From Rhipicephalus microplus (lineage: Eukaryota; Arthropoda; Arachnida; Ixodida; Ixodidae), in NCBI RefSeq assembly GCF_043290135.1, contig NC_134703.1, forward strand, positions 112,956,505-113,020,504: a DNA stretch of 64,000 bases, given 5' to 3'. Position 1 is the stretch's first letter, and each line of letters opens with the position of its first letter. Below are positions 38,983-49,244 of this stretch, one piece after another. Position numbers and translations under genes: made by a program. The notes beneath the pieces were generated by a model that saw only the letters and a list, made by a program, of their open reading frames with translations, was not told the origin of the DNA and searched no databases.

Positions 38983-39370
38983 CACAGCATATCCACCAGG
39001 TGAATGATGACGAGTGGGGCGAAGCTCTCCGCAATCCGTCCTCGTGGCAATAGGAGTGCGTGTGCGCAAGAGCAACGAGGAATCGGTAAACGTAAGTGCT
39101 TCGTCCACCAACGTCTGGAAGCTCAACATCGTTCGGAAGTGCGAGGCCATACCACCCAAAATGAACGCATGGACGCATGAATGGACGGACGGATGGACGG
39201 ATGAACGCATGAACGCACGCACGGATAGACGCTTCGTCCCACGCATCATCATTCACTCTGTGGATACGCTGTGACACCGTTTTTATTGATATGCAATGCA
39301 ATGCAACTACGACGACTACGCCGACATGGGACAAACGACCCACGGCGAAGGAGCTTTCCCCTTAAAAAAA
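38983..39370 (+). mobile_element. GTCC-minisatellite element, copy 4
   Basis: The left end has CACAGCATATCCACC and GTGAATGATGACGAGTGGGG (39001-39020), then CGAAGC. A short array of GGACGNAT steps lies near 39160-39235. An inverted copy of the left end follows (CATCATCATTCACTCTGTGG, 39243-39262, then ATACGCTG). The tail is CTACGACGACTACGCC, ACGACCCACGGC and AAGGAGCTTTCCCCTTAAAA. The 39000-39160 part between the left end and the array is unique to this copy. Confidence 0.85.
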
Positions 39371-41079
39371 TCAGCAATAAAGGTAACACGAACTGGTTAG
39401 CAGTGAGTGTTCTTTATGAACGCGACAACACCACGTGAAAAAAAAATAGATTTTTTCTCGTTCTCAATTGTTTGCACAATATCAGACATACTGTTTCTGC
39501 ACTCAGAGCTCAGAGAGTGGTGCACTTGAATCGTGTTTTAGGATAACATTTTCTATGTCTGTTTTCTTGTAAACTGCTGTTTGAAAGCGATTTGTCTAAA
39601 GTCAAAAATATATTGCAGAGTACCCTGCTGGCAATCTTTCACGCACGCATCGTCATCGCATTCATTTATATTTTTGACGCGTTGTGGCCCAGTTCTGTGG
39701 CGTCTGAAGACGGTCGTTGACACTATGAACCAGGTTTCGATCATGTCGCCCTTCCAAATACTGTTGAGTTCATTTACCACCATGTATGATTTCTTTCGGG
39801 ATGAATTCATATTTAATCCTGGCTCATGCTCTCGCTTTAGATTCGATAGCAGCAATCTGCATTTTCCACAATTTCACTGCGCATGCACGCCTCCCCTAGC
39901 GGAAAGCGCATGGAAAGCCCCACCACAAGGCTTTCGTTCTGGCCATGCCCGCAGTCCAGCCCCTAACCCCCCCCCCCCCCCTAACCCTCCAGTGGTAGGA
40001 AGTAGCCCAGGAATATGTAAAAGGAGAATTCTGGATTAGAGAAACCAAACACAATGGCAAAAAGAACCTTTTGAAATTGTGTGAAGTGATTTAATGTTTC
40101 ATTGCATTTTTTAACTGTAATACTTTGACACTGCTTCCACCATCTATTGGCTTTACAGAAAATTAGAACGAACTATTCAACTAGGATATTTTTTTCAGAG
40201 CTTAGTTATTTCATCAATAGAAGAAAGACACTTTTTTCGCGCGAAAACAAAGGCAGTTGGGCAGAATGTGTCCAATTTTGTGCCACCAGGGCCACACGTG
40301 CCAAAAATCACGACTGTGGGTCCTTAAAATAATAGATGGACATGTTCTCTTCAAAGTAAACAAAAAAAAAATAATCTATTCTCAGCCCCATATGCCGAAT
40401 CACGCAAGCCGCCCAGACGTATCTTTTCACCCATCAAACAGGCCATTGATCATGGAAAAACAACAAACACTTAAAATACGGGACGCTTCAAAAAACTATA
40501 CCCGGAGACTGAAATGACGCTGAAAGCTGATCTGGCTTTCAAAGTCTCGTTTTGTAACGATATGATCAGCGAATCCCTGAAACATGCAATGTCCGTGTTT
40601 CAAGCCCTTTCATCTTCAGTCTCCCGATGGTGGATCGTTGCGAAGCAAACTTAATTTCCGGATTCCACTTGGGAAGTGCGTGCGCTAAAAGCTCTGCGTT
40701 TAGAATGAAATAAGGAGCTACCCAAGACACAAGTGCAAGATACCGATAAATTTCGCGAAATTGCCCGCTGCCTATCTTAGCCTCAAAGTACCAAACACTT
40801 TTTCTCTTTCTCGCTTCTTCGTCACTGAAAAAGCTCTTCGTCGGTGACGTTGGTGAATGTAATTACCTTCATGAAGGTAATCGTCTTCTGACCTCGCCGT
40901 TTCATTGGTGTCAGTGAGCTGAAAAAACAAAAACTTATTTTGACAGTGACTTGATGGCAGTGCCCACAACATAAGGACTATGCTTGTTAAATCACTTGTG
41001 GAAACTAACTTATCTCGGAGGAGACAATAGACACTGCAACGTATGAGTAAATCGGTTTGCTATTTACAAAAAAATACCC
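39371..41079. other. Non-coding stretch with a C15 run
   Basis: At 39967-39981 a run of 15 C is bracketed by CCCTAA on the left and CTAACCC on the right, a possible i-motif/G-quadruplex site. The frames here have no recognisable motif. Confidence 0.5.
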
Positions 41080-41200
41080 TTTGCGATTGCTGATACGAAG
41101 GTCGAGAGATCGGATCCCCGCGGCAGCGGCTGCAAAATATCGTGGTGATTGGCCTCACATTCAGAGCACAGGATATAACACATGCGGATGAAGTCACCAT
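41080..41200 (+). mobile_element. Possible decayed SINE head
   Basis: GATACGAAGGTCGAGAGATC then GGATCCCCGCGGCAGCGGCTGCA resembles the B-box region and the CCGCGGCGGCTGCATTT block of the Ruka-like SINEs. The 3' half is not recognisable. Low support. Confidence 0.4.
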
Positions 41201-41255
41201 TGAGCTATAGCTGCCGCAGACCAGGACTCGCTCGTCATCATTATAAACTCAAAGC

Positions 41256-41535
41256 ATGTATGAATGGATAAACTTTATTTGGTCCTTCGGAACGTGCTTT
41301 ACAAATTGCGGCCCGATCCCACATCGGAACAGAAGAACGAAGTCTCCTTGCTGCGTCGTGGGCCCGGTGGACTGTTGCTCGAGTCCGAAGCTTCCAATAG
41401 CACCCTCCCATTTGGACGGCGTGATGACTGTCTTGAGACAGGCTACTCGGGGAAGGCTTTTACTGACATCTGTGCTCCCACCACCTCTTTGTAATAAAGC
41501 CTTCTTTTTAACACCTTACCCCCCAAATCACGTGC
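41256..41535 (-). mobile_element. LINE-B 3' end: ORF2 C-terminus
   Basis: On the minus strand, KWEGAIGSFGLEQ is followed after a frameshift by ATVHRAHDAARRLRSSVPMW. This corresponds to KWDMLLRSPVFEDQ and LAVQRAHERAGRLDLSVLSW of the copy at 22086-22605. The element ends GGACCAAATAAAGTTTATCC at the low-coordinate side, the family's polyadenylation-like 3' end. It is strongly 5'-truncated and frameshifted. Confidence 0.75.
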
Positions 41536-42939
41536 CAGACAGCTAATAGAGCTTACAGAAACACTTGCACTAAATGAACCATGCAATCTGATAGATCATG
41601 AAGAAATGCTAAACAACGAAACCAATTGAACTTTGTTTTAGTTTTGTTCGATACTGTAACGAACTTTTCAAAAGGAGCAGGACCTGTCGCAGGTGCGCAT
41701 GAATCTTTCAACGCACGATACACCGCGCTTCACATCCATGCATCCCGTAGTAAATATCGCTTTCGTAAGGCGTATAGGGCGCCGTTTCTGCGCTTAGAGT
41801 GAAAGTGCTGTCTCCATTCAAAATAAAAAAAAAATGTTTGTCTCTTTTTTTTGGGGGGGGAGGGGGGCGTTGGTTTCACTTTTGCGACAGTTTGCTAGTG
41901 TTTCTCTTTTTCTTGCCGAAATTAATGAATAGCCGCTTTGTTTCTTCTTTTTCTTTCGTAGTATTAACCAACGCAGTTTTTCACGCAAAGGGAGCCAATA
42001 AACGATCCCAATTAGTGCCATGTATGGGTGGCCTGAAGTTCCGGAACTTGCGAAAGAGGCCCCATTACTTGTGCCGTCGGGAAAGAGAACAAACAATCCT
42101 TGGGTCAGTGACCACCTAATGATACGCGCTCTTCCGGCTTCAAAAATTAAATGGCGTCTGTTTAGAAAAAAAAATGTTCAACAATTTCGAATACTTCGTA
42201 CTCAACTATGGGAGAGCACTGAGCCGTACCGCTAAAAGTCTCCTCAACTATGAGAGAGGGATGGCTATGATTGCTCAAAAAACAAATGTCTAAGAAAGAG
42301 AACACAAAAATAATGGTTCTGCAGGCATAGCTACTGACCCGTGAATTCAAAACTGAAGGGTTTTCAGTGCAATATTTGTGTAACGCGTATAATTTCTTGA
42401 ATCCTCGCAACACGACTGCTTCCAAAATTTTTTTTCTCTCCTTCTAATATTCTCTCTTTCTCCCTTTCTTCATTTCTTTTTTTCTTTATTTCTTTTGCCG
42501 ACACATAAATATAGGATTGATAAGTGTACGCAATGTTGGTGCTCGTTTGAGCTCTTAAAACGCCACGAAGAGCCTCTAAAATATAAATGAAAAACAAGTG
42601 TTTAATTATATCCCGCCGTTGCCCGTTCTTGCAGCATGATTCGTGACGTCAGCAGTTTATAGACGGGACGTCGGGATAGAATTCGCAAGTTTCATCGCCT
42701 AAAGGGGGCGCACAATGTGGTTCAATATGGCGCCCACAGAGAGTATCGACTAAGGTCGGAGTCGATGAGCACATATGTGGCCTGCGCGGTTTTTTTTCCG
42801 CTATTTGATCGTTTTACCCTCTTTGCAGTCGCATATTATGAGCGACTTCGACGCTTAGGAACTCGGATACGAAGCCTCGAAGAGGTCCTGAATTCCAAAC
42901 ACATTACTTGTTGGGGCGTGTAGCCGATATTTTGTATCG
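41536..42939. other. Mostly unclassified; promoter-like words near 42644-42735
   Basis: A perfect CRE word TGACGTCA lies at 42644-42651, and CAATATGGCGCCC near 42723-42735 resembles a YY1/Pho-type ATGGCG site. Neither is linked to a recognised gene. A G-rich run near 41852-41868 and pyrimidine-rich DNA near 42428-42500 are also present. Confidence 0.3.
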
Positions 42940-42994
42940 TCAAAAATGCGTCAAAGATATCGGCGTTGTAGCCGATATTTTGACGCACTTTTGA
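42940..42994. repeat. Hairpin with about 24-bp stem
   Basis: The arms at 42940-42964 and 42971-42994 pair over about 24 bases with one mismatch and a one-base bulge, around a 6-base GTTGTA loop (for example GCGTCAAAGATATCGGC against GCCGATATTTTGACGC). A third copy of GTAGCCGATATTTTG, part of the right arm, stands directly upstream at 42920-42934. It could be a miniature transposon remnant, or a foldback that makes a small RNA if transcribed. Confidence 0.85.
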
Positions 42995-45270
42995 AAACGT
43001 CGCCGCTTTGCTGAAAGGCGAAGCAATGAACGCGATAGCAACAAATCGGAAGGTCATTGCCCAATGGCCAGCAGATCAAAACGTTCCCCGCGTTTCTCAC
43101 GCAAAATGAGGCACGAAACGAACTTACAGGTACAGATGAACGCGAATAAGCGTCTCAGTTGTTACTTCGCTGTGCCTAAAAACGCGCCCTTTTCGCAAAC
43201 GAAGACTGTGCAACGACTGCAGGGACCCTTGTGCGTCCAGTAGCCACGACAGAAATGCTCTTGTGAAAGCCCAACGCCAGCCAAGACGTACATGCACATG
43301 CTATGAATTCCTTTGCCCCACCGCTGCTCCAGTACTCTTTGAAAAAATTATGCTGGCAGCCGCGGAGCGGCGTGACAGTCTACGGAACTTGCCAAGCTGA
43401 AGACTTACCAATACGCGAGAGAGATAAGTAGCGCATTTTTTTTTCATGCTCTGCTTAGCCATACAGTCGTATGCACGTTCTGCCTTATATTGCATGGCTA
43501 TCAAGCACGATACAGACATTTCACTTCGCTTTCTGCGTTTGTGACTGCGGAAGCGGAGATACCAGCGTGTAGTCGCAAAGCACGTAATATTTATTAACTG
43601 GGTCATCGCTTAGTGGTGATATTACACTTGTCCTAAGAAGAAATAAGTGGAGAGGAGAAGACAGTGCTCGTAGGTAGGGTAGTAAAGACAAGAAAAAACT
43701 ACTGTCTCGTCTTTGAACTATATGGGTTGTTCAGGGGCCCCTTAAACGAGTACTGACGTTATTGTAAGCTGAATATTTTTTTTAAGGTGGGGCAGTTATT
43801 TGCACAAAAGGGGCAGGGGCCTACATGCTCACTAAATTTGCGATCATCATTGCGTTTTACACGTTCAAACAATTATGTTTGTCTGATCGTCAGCTTACGA
43901 AACTCGTCATGATTGATGCTAACTTCCTGAATAAACGGTTGAAAAAAGCAACAAACTTTTGTTGTGACATTCATTGATATAGACAACTTAAACTGCAGAG
44001 AAGTTTTGTATTTATAGCAAAGCTTTGCGGCACACTTGCGTTTGTTTTGCTGTTGTAGTACGAGCGTTTATAAGATCATAGGGTTCATAAGCGCCACTGG
44101 CTAGACCTCTTCATTTTTATATATCTGTGGAAGCTGACTTGAAGACAGTTGTTGCATTCTCTCGGGTTGTATACAAAGTATGTGTCATTCTGATTTCATG
44201 AAAAACGCCAGCAGTATAGGAAATACCATCACACGTATCAAATATGGTTCGTTCCTGCTGAATAATTGATCTAAAAGTAGGAGCAAACTTCCAAGCGGTA
44301 GTAGTTCTTCATTTCTTTTAACGATTTGCATCCTCTGCCAACAAACAGAAAAAAAGGCTATCGATTACTTCCCATTGCAAGATATATCACGGGCAACTGG
44401 GGAGTATAAACGAATAAAAAATACTGACGCGAATTCCAGCCAACCGGAAGTCTACCGAAACAGCTGATAAGCGGTTCTCACACGTTTCCCTTGTGATTTT
44501 TTGTGATTTTTGTAGTGCTCTGTGATTGCGTTATTTGTGGAGTAAAAATGCATAAGAAAGTACTTGATTCAGTCCTTGGCAAATCTGTCCCTGCTACAGT
44601 GACTTCAGCGACGCTTACTCATTTCGCTGTTCGTCGGCTACCGCTTCGTCGGTAAAGAGGCAGTAACGTCATCTGTAGGTGTAACTGCGAACCTTAGCGT
44701 GACATGCGATGCGGACGCTCGTCTATTGTAATGTTCAGCCTTAACAGATCCACCATTAAAACGAAACACTGCAATATAAAGAGTGCGATCGAGAGAAGAA
44801 ATACTCAATATTCTCTCTCTCGAAAGCCGTCGGGTACAATGCGGTCGTTCACTCGAGTTCCCTTAAGGCATATATCCCAGCAAAAACCCTGGCTTGCGTT
44901 TACGACAATGAAGGCGATGGACCATGCTAACATCTTCAGTAATTTGATGAAAAGGAGTCAGTGCTTTCTCTTACTAATAGTACCTTTTAAAATAATAGCT
45001 GGGCCTCCTTGACACTCAAGATTGCATAATGCACAATTTTATATGGCCATGAGATTTCATCTGTGACATTCACTTAGTGTTTGAATAGATGACATGACAG
45101 CATATTTTTGGTGGTAATACAAGGACCTTGTGGCGAACAATAGTTTAGTGCAAGCAATAACCCCGCATGCTTGTTCGCCTGTGCTTCACGTCTCTTTGGA
45201 ATGAGCCTCTTTTTACACATGCGCAATACAATCCCTTGATCCTACGTTAAGCTCAATTGCAGCTTCCAAC
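42995..45270. other. Non-coding stretch, nothing recognised
   Basis: The part near 43100-43300 is somewhat GC-richer and reads like dispersed tick repeat, but I cannot place it. Frames at 43301-43606 minus and 44704-45012 plus have no motif. Confidence 0.4.
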
Positions 45271-45540
45271 AAAACTTCGACAAGGTGACGCTACTGGTTT
45301 GTGCAGACTATGGTTGGGAGTCACGTTTACGCGTGCGTATACGAGTTCCACATAGGGATGGTTGACACCCCCGCTTGTGCACACTGCGCAGACGAAGAGA
45401 CGATTCGACACGTCCTCTGTGACTGCCCGGAATACAACCTGGAAAGACAATACCTTTATTATACAGTATACAAGTTAGATCACCTGCTGCTGTCAGAAGA
45501 AAGTATACTGCGCCATTGTCATGACTCGTCATCGCAAAAG

Positions 45541-45783
45541 AATTGATTGATTTATATGTGCGGTTTAACGTCCCAAAACCACCATAAGATTATGAGAGAG
45601 GCCGTAGTGGAGGTCTTCGGAAATTTCGACCACCCTGGGGTCTCTTAACGTGCACCCTAATCCGAGCACACGGGCCTGCAGCATTCCCCCCTCCCTCGGA
45701 AATGCAGCCGCAGCCGGGATTCAGTCCCGCGACCTGCGAGTCAGCAGCCGAGTACTTTAGTTACTAGACCACCACGGCGGGGC
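45541..45783 (-). mobile_element. Full-length Ruka-like SINE inserted in LINE-A
   Basis: On the minus strand: a CCCCGCCGTGGTGGTCTAGT head (A box), TCGCGGGACTGAATCCCGGC (B-box region), the CACGTTAAGAGACCCCAGGG block, AAATTTCCGAAGACCTCCAC, then a TTTTGGGACGTTAAACC tail ending in AATCAATT. It is flanked by CATCGCAAAAG (45530-45540) and CATCGCAGAAG (45784-45794), an 11-bp target-site duplication with one mismatch. It belongs to the TTTTGGGACGTTAAACC subtype and looks younger than most copies here. Confidence 0.95.
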
Positions 45784-45921
45784 CATCGCAGAAGAAGGCC
45801 TCGTAAGCTTTACTAGGCTTCTTGCGAACTACCGGCCTATCGGAACGCCTCTGAGTGGACTGATTTTGTGTGTCCGTATTTTTCTCTTATTTATTTCTTA
45901 ACTTTCTCTCTCTGTCCCTCA

Positions 45922-46065
45922 GGAGCTCACTTCTCGCCGACCAGCAATGGGCCGTCCAGCAGGCCCACGAAGCGACTCCCTGTCGGTCCCTACGTGGGAG
46001 ACGCCCGCTACGCGCTAAGCACGTCCTGCAGGACAGAAATAAAGTTTTTTTTTCATTCATTCCAT
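45922..46065 (+). mobile_element. LINE-B 3' end nested in LINE-A 3' UTR
   Basis: SSLLADQQWAVQQAHEA and, one frame over, DSLSVPTWETPATR then stop, match the C-terminus of LINE-B (compare ILAVQRAHERA of the 22086 copy). It ends in GGACAGAAATAAAG and a T-rich run. It is flanked by CTTTCTCTCTCTGTCCCTCAG (45902-45922) and CTTTCTCTCTGTCTTTCAG (46067-46085), most simply a diverged target-site duplication of the LINE-A pyrimidine tract. Confidence 0.75.
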
Positions 46066-46191
46066 TCTTTCTCTCTGTCTTTCAGCCCTCTAATCCCCAC
46101 CCCCGGTGTAGGGTAGCATACCGGATACTAGCATCTAGTTAACCTGCCTGCCTTCCTTTTTCTAGTCTCTCTCTCTCTCTCTCTCTCTTGG

Positions 46192-47079
46192 GCAGCCTGA
46201 CAAGTTGGGATACTTATTTCTACAGCTCCAACTCCCACCGGTGTATAATGTGTGTCAGTACAACAGCATATTTTCCGCAGTCTTTTCGAGTTACCGGCAA
46301 TGAATTTCGCGCACCTGAGCAGTTCGAGCGCGGGTGTGCGCCGCGGACACTCGCTCGACACGCGAGGTGCCAGACAGACTCGCGAAGCTCCACCGTTCTC
46401 GCTTGGCTGCCTCGCCTTTAAGCCTCTTGACTTGCACTCGTCGACCCTTCCAGGAGCTGCACTTCAGAAGCTCAAAGGGAATCAAGGATAACGCTTGCAG
46501 GTTCTCTGTCTCTCTCCCACACACACAATCATTCACCTGCCCAGCCTAGCCTGACAGCCACTGCCAAAAAGGCAAATTCTGGAATTGCACTTCACACAGA
46601 GTGTATCTTGAACCGAGTTAAGCAAGCAAAACATTATTCCTTTTTTCTTGCTTAAATTGCTTAACTTTTTCCTGCTAAGGCGGAGACCTGAACAAAGAAA
46701 CACAGCAGAGATGACAGATTGAAAGTGAATTTACGAATAAATAAAATGGAAAGGATGAAAACGTTGGAGCTCGCAGGGCTTTCTCAATCGTTCCGTTTTC
46801 TAACAGCGGCAACGAAGTATTTTCTGTGTTTGTGTGTGTGTGAAAAGGGAAGGGGGTGGGGGCGCAAGAAACCAGCGTTCGCGTGTTTCCTTGCGTTATT
46901 TCCGAAGTTCTTGTTCCGGCCTGGCGCTTGCGAACAGTGCCACCAGTGACTGGAAATCCTCGGGGGTCTCGTGTGTTTTCCCGCTCTGCGCTGCTTCCAG
47001 CCGTCAGAGAAACACTGCTGGAATGAGGTTCTGTCGGGCCCGGCTTTGGAAATAGATGTACGCACCAAGCGATGAATTC
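46192..47079. other. Partly GC-rich, nothing recognised
   Basis: The segment 46280-46480 is CpG-richer (GAGCGCGGGTGTGCGCCGCG). The overlapping frames on both strands are probably compositional. No gene recognised. Confidence 0.4.
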
Positions 47080-47137
47080 AAAAAAAGAAAGAAAGAAAGG
47101 AAGAAGGAAGGAAGAAAGAAAAGAAAGAAAGAAAGAC
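47080..47137. repeat. (GAAA)n / AAGG polypurine tract
   Basis: About 58 bases of GAAA and GGAA units; a small counterpart of the tract at 34876-35244. Confidence 0.93.
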
Positions 47138-47593
47138 CGTAGCACTGGTTTAATCAGGGGGGTACATAGCTCGCGGCTCTTCCCAATCATGTTTCTCGCA
47201 GGTCGCCCAACAGACTTGATGGCAGTTTTGAAATCTGATTAGCTTCGTAACCCTGCTGATTTTTGGCAAAGCAATATGTACTCACCACCTTTTTCTGGAA
47301 ACCAGCAGAGCATAACCGATAGGCTCTTAAACATCTTAAGTGCCCAAACCTTTGTTATACAGAGTAAGAATACACCTCTACAGCAATCAGTCTCATTGCC
47401 GCAATGGAATAATGCGTGTACAGAGTGCATGAAACGTCGCTCTGCATCGCGTCACAGTTCTTTTGTTTAATGAAGGAATTGTAGCAATCATCTCACAGAC
47501 CAGAGGGCAGCCAACAAGAACGCTGCATAGACAATGAAATGCAATCGCAGTGGTTGACCGCTTCATTCTAATGTTCTTGTTTTCAGCGGTTCA
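47138..47593. other. Non-coding, nothing recognised
   Basis: Short frames only; no repeat family could be named. Confidence 0.5.
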
Positions 47594-47697
47594 GAAGCGA
47601 AGCCCCTTAGATGATTGATATGAAAGATTTAACGTCCCAAAACCACCATACAATTATGAGATACGCCCCTTAGAGACGGCCTTAAAAAACTTCGCCC
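47594..47697. mobile_element. Small remnant sharing GTCC-element terminal words
   Basis: GCGAAGCCCCTTAGA at 47597-47611 and AACTTCGCCCCTC at about 47688-47700 resemble the GGGGCGAAGC / GCTTCGCCCC ends of the GTCC elements, and an A run follows. The middle is a later SINE insertion (47612-47665). Once the SINE is removed, very little of the element is left, so the assignment is tentative. Confidence 0.45.
47612..47665 (-). mobile_element. 54-bp SINE tail fragment with perfect 9-bp duplication
   Basis: Only the last part of a Ruka-like SINE is present (minus strand: TATCTCATAATTGTATGGTG, TTTTGGGACGTTAAA, TATCAATCA end). It is bracketed by CCCCTTAGA at 47603-47611 and again at 47666-47674. The perfect duplication shows that this is an extremely 5'-truncated insertion, not a decayed full copy. 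Confidence 0.85.
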
Positions 47698-47742
47698 CTC
47701 AAAAAAAAAAAAAAAACGTCCGCAAACCATTATGGGGCGTCT

Positions 47743-47988
47743 GCCCCGCCGCGGTGGTCTAGTGGCTTAGGTACTTGACTTCTGACCCGCAAGTCGCGGG
47801 ATCGAATCGCGGCTGCGGCGCCGGCATTTCCGATAAAGGTGGAAATGCTGTAGGCCCGTGTGTTCAGATTTGAGTGCACGTTAGAGAACGCCAGGTGTTA
47901 AAAATTTCCGGAGCCCTCCACTACGGCGTCACTCATAATCATATCGTGATTTCATGACGTGAAACCCCACATATCATCAATCAATCAA
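47743..47988 (+). mobile_element. Full-length Ruka-like SINE
   Basis: The head is GCCCCGCCGCGGTGGTCTAG, then TGGCTTAGGTACTTG (A box) and CGCGGGATCGAATCGCGGC (B box). The middle is GCACGTTAGAGAACGCCAGG, and the tail is CATGACGTGAAACCCCACA then ATCAATCAATCA. CCATTATGGGGCGTCT upstream (47727-47742) and CCATTGGGCGTCT downstream (from 47989) look like a target-site duplication differing by a small indel. This is the best-preserved copy and serves as the local reference. Confidence 0.95.
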
Positions 47989-48473
47989 CCATTGGGCGTC
48001 TACAGCAGATGTCACACAGGTGCATGTGACGAAACTGAAACATCTGTGAAAAACAAGGTTATCAAAAGACCGTTAATCAGAACAAAATAAAAGGCCCCAA
48101 CACCGTAAGAATGCTGACATCCAACCATCCATTATTCAAGGCATTTGACAAAACAAAAAGTTATAAAGAACGAAATGAAAGGTTGTTAACCAGAACAAAT
48201 CATAGGGCCACTATTGGTGATCATATGTACACTGCTCCGCTCATTGTCAACATTGACTTTTGTTATTATGTGTGCTGTACTACTTGCCACACTTCAAAAT
48301 TGAGGCTTTGTGTATGAGATTAGCGGGACGGCGCAGTGCTTTCCCATAGCTGAGTACGAAAAACTCGAAATCGTTAAACATTGTTCCAAACACACGCGCA
48401 GTACTGTACGCGCCATGAGACGGCTTTATGCTCTCCCGTAGTCGAGTACCAAGTACTCTAAATCGTTAACAAC
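47989..48473. other. Non-coding with a diverged tandem duplication
   Basis: Segments at about 48325-48388 and 48417-48476 share the order GACGGC, CTTTCCCATAG / CTCTCCCGTAG, GAGTAC, ACTCGAAATCGTTAA / ACTCTAAATCGTTAA. This is a roughly 90-base period tandem repeat abutting the GTCC element that follows. Confidence 0.55.
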
Positions 48474-49244
48474 TTTTAGGGGCGAAGCTCGTTATAGCGG
48501 CACCCGTTCGTCCCTCGTAGCCATTGTAGAATGCAACAAATATAACATCTTGACCTCCAAGGTTGTCCCGGTGAGATATTTCTTCTGTGCGTTGTTGAAC
48601 AATAAAAAATAGTGCTCAATGTACATGCCAATGGCTGCTAATGGGGAATAAGAGACAGGAGCATTCGGCTTCTAGTTAACGCGCACGCTGCGATCCCCAT
48701 TAGCAGCCATTGGCATGTATTTTGAGCACTATCTGACAAGAAAGGGTTGCTACGTTATACTCGCTGGGTGTAACCTACTTTGTTTTAGAAAGGTTTACCG
48801 AGCGTTAAGCCACAGTGCCATGAATACAATGAACTAGTATATACCATGAATGAACTCGAGGTGGTTAAAGGTGGGAAGTAGACACAAAGCGCAAGCTGTA
48901 AGAACGTATGCGTGTGCCACCTCTCGTTTAGTCTTTGAAATGTCCGCTGGATGGCGGTGCTTCTATATGGGGAATATATGACGAAAAGATGCGAGATGGT
49001 GGTACTTGGAGTGTTGAATAGATGGACGAACGAACACACAGACAGATGCATGGATGGACGCATGAACGGACGCAGGGGCGGATGTATGGACGAACGCAGG
49101 GACGGACGCACGAACAGACGCACGGACGGGCGGATGGACGCATGAACGGTCACACAGACGGACGCGTAGAAGGACGGAAGCAAGAACGAATGGATGGACG
49201 AATGCTTCGCCCCACTCTCCATCATTCACTCTGTAGATATGCTG
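48474..49244 (-). mobile_element. GTCC-minisatellite element, copy 5
   Basis: It starts TTTTAGGGGCGAAGCTC and ends GCTTCGCCCCACTCTCC, ATCATTCACTCTG, AGATATGCTG. The array occupies about 49020-49205. It is a near-parallel copy of 22718-23488, in the same orientation and about 25.8 kb away. It differs in carrying a 37-bp inverted repeat around a 46-base loop (48611-48730). No coding capacity was seen. Confidence 0.88.
48611..48730. repeat. 37-bp inverted repeat around a 46-base loop inside copy 5
   Basis: The left arm 48611-48647 begins AGTGCTCAATGTACATGCC and the right arm 48694-48730 ends GGCATGTATTTTGAGCACT. They pair with two mismatches. The loop contains GCTTCTAGTTAACGCGCACG, which in copy 2 (22860-22906) is present in the opposite orientation. 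Confidence 0.93.

Larger units (their letters stand above)
45271..46191 (+). mobile_element. LINE-A fragment: ORF2 C-terminus and 3' UTR, interrupted twice
   Basis: The frame from about 45310 reads GSHVYACVYEFHIGMVDTPA and then CAHCADEETIRHVLCDCPEY, a C-x2-C-x7-H-x4-C knuckle typical of LINE ORF2 C-termini. It breaks at the SINE inserted at 45541-45783. After the SINE the same protein resumes as SQKKAS, a stop, then ALLGFLRTTGLSERL. The 3' UTR is then split by a LINE-B insertion at 45922-46065. It ends with GTGTAGGGTAGCATACCGG, CTAGTTAACCTGCCTGCC and (TC)n. It is 5'-truncated and contains an in-frame stop. Confidence 0.88.

Noticed and set aside
39959..39990. Interstitial telomere repeat (CCTAA)
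   Set aside because: Only two CCTAA words flank a C run; there is no tandem array.
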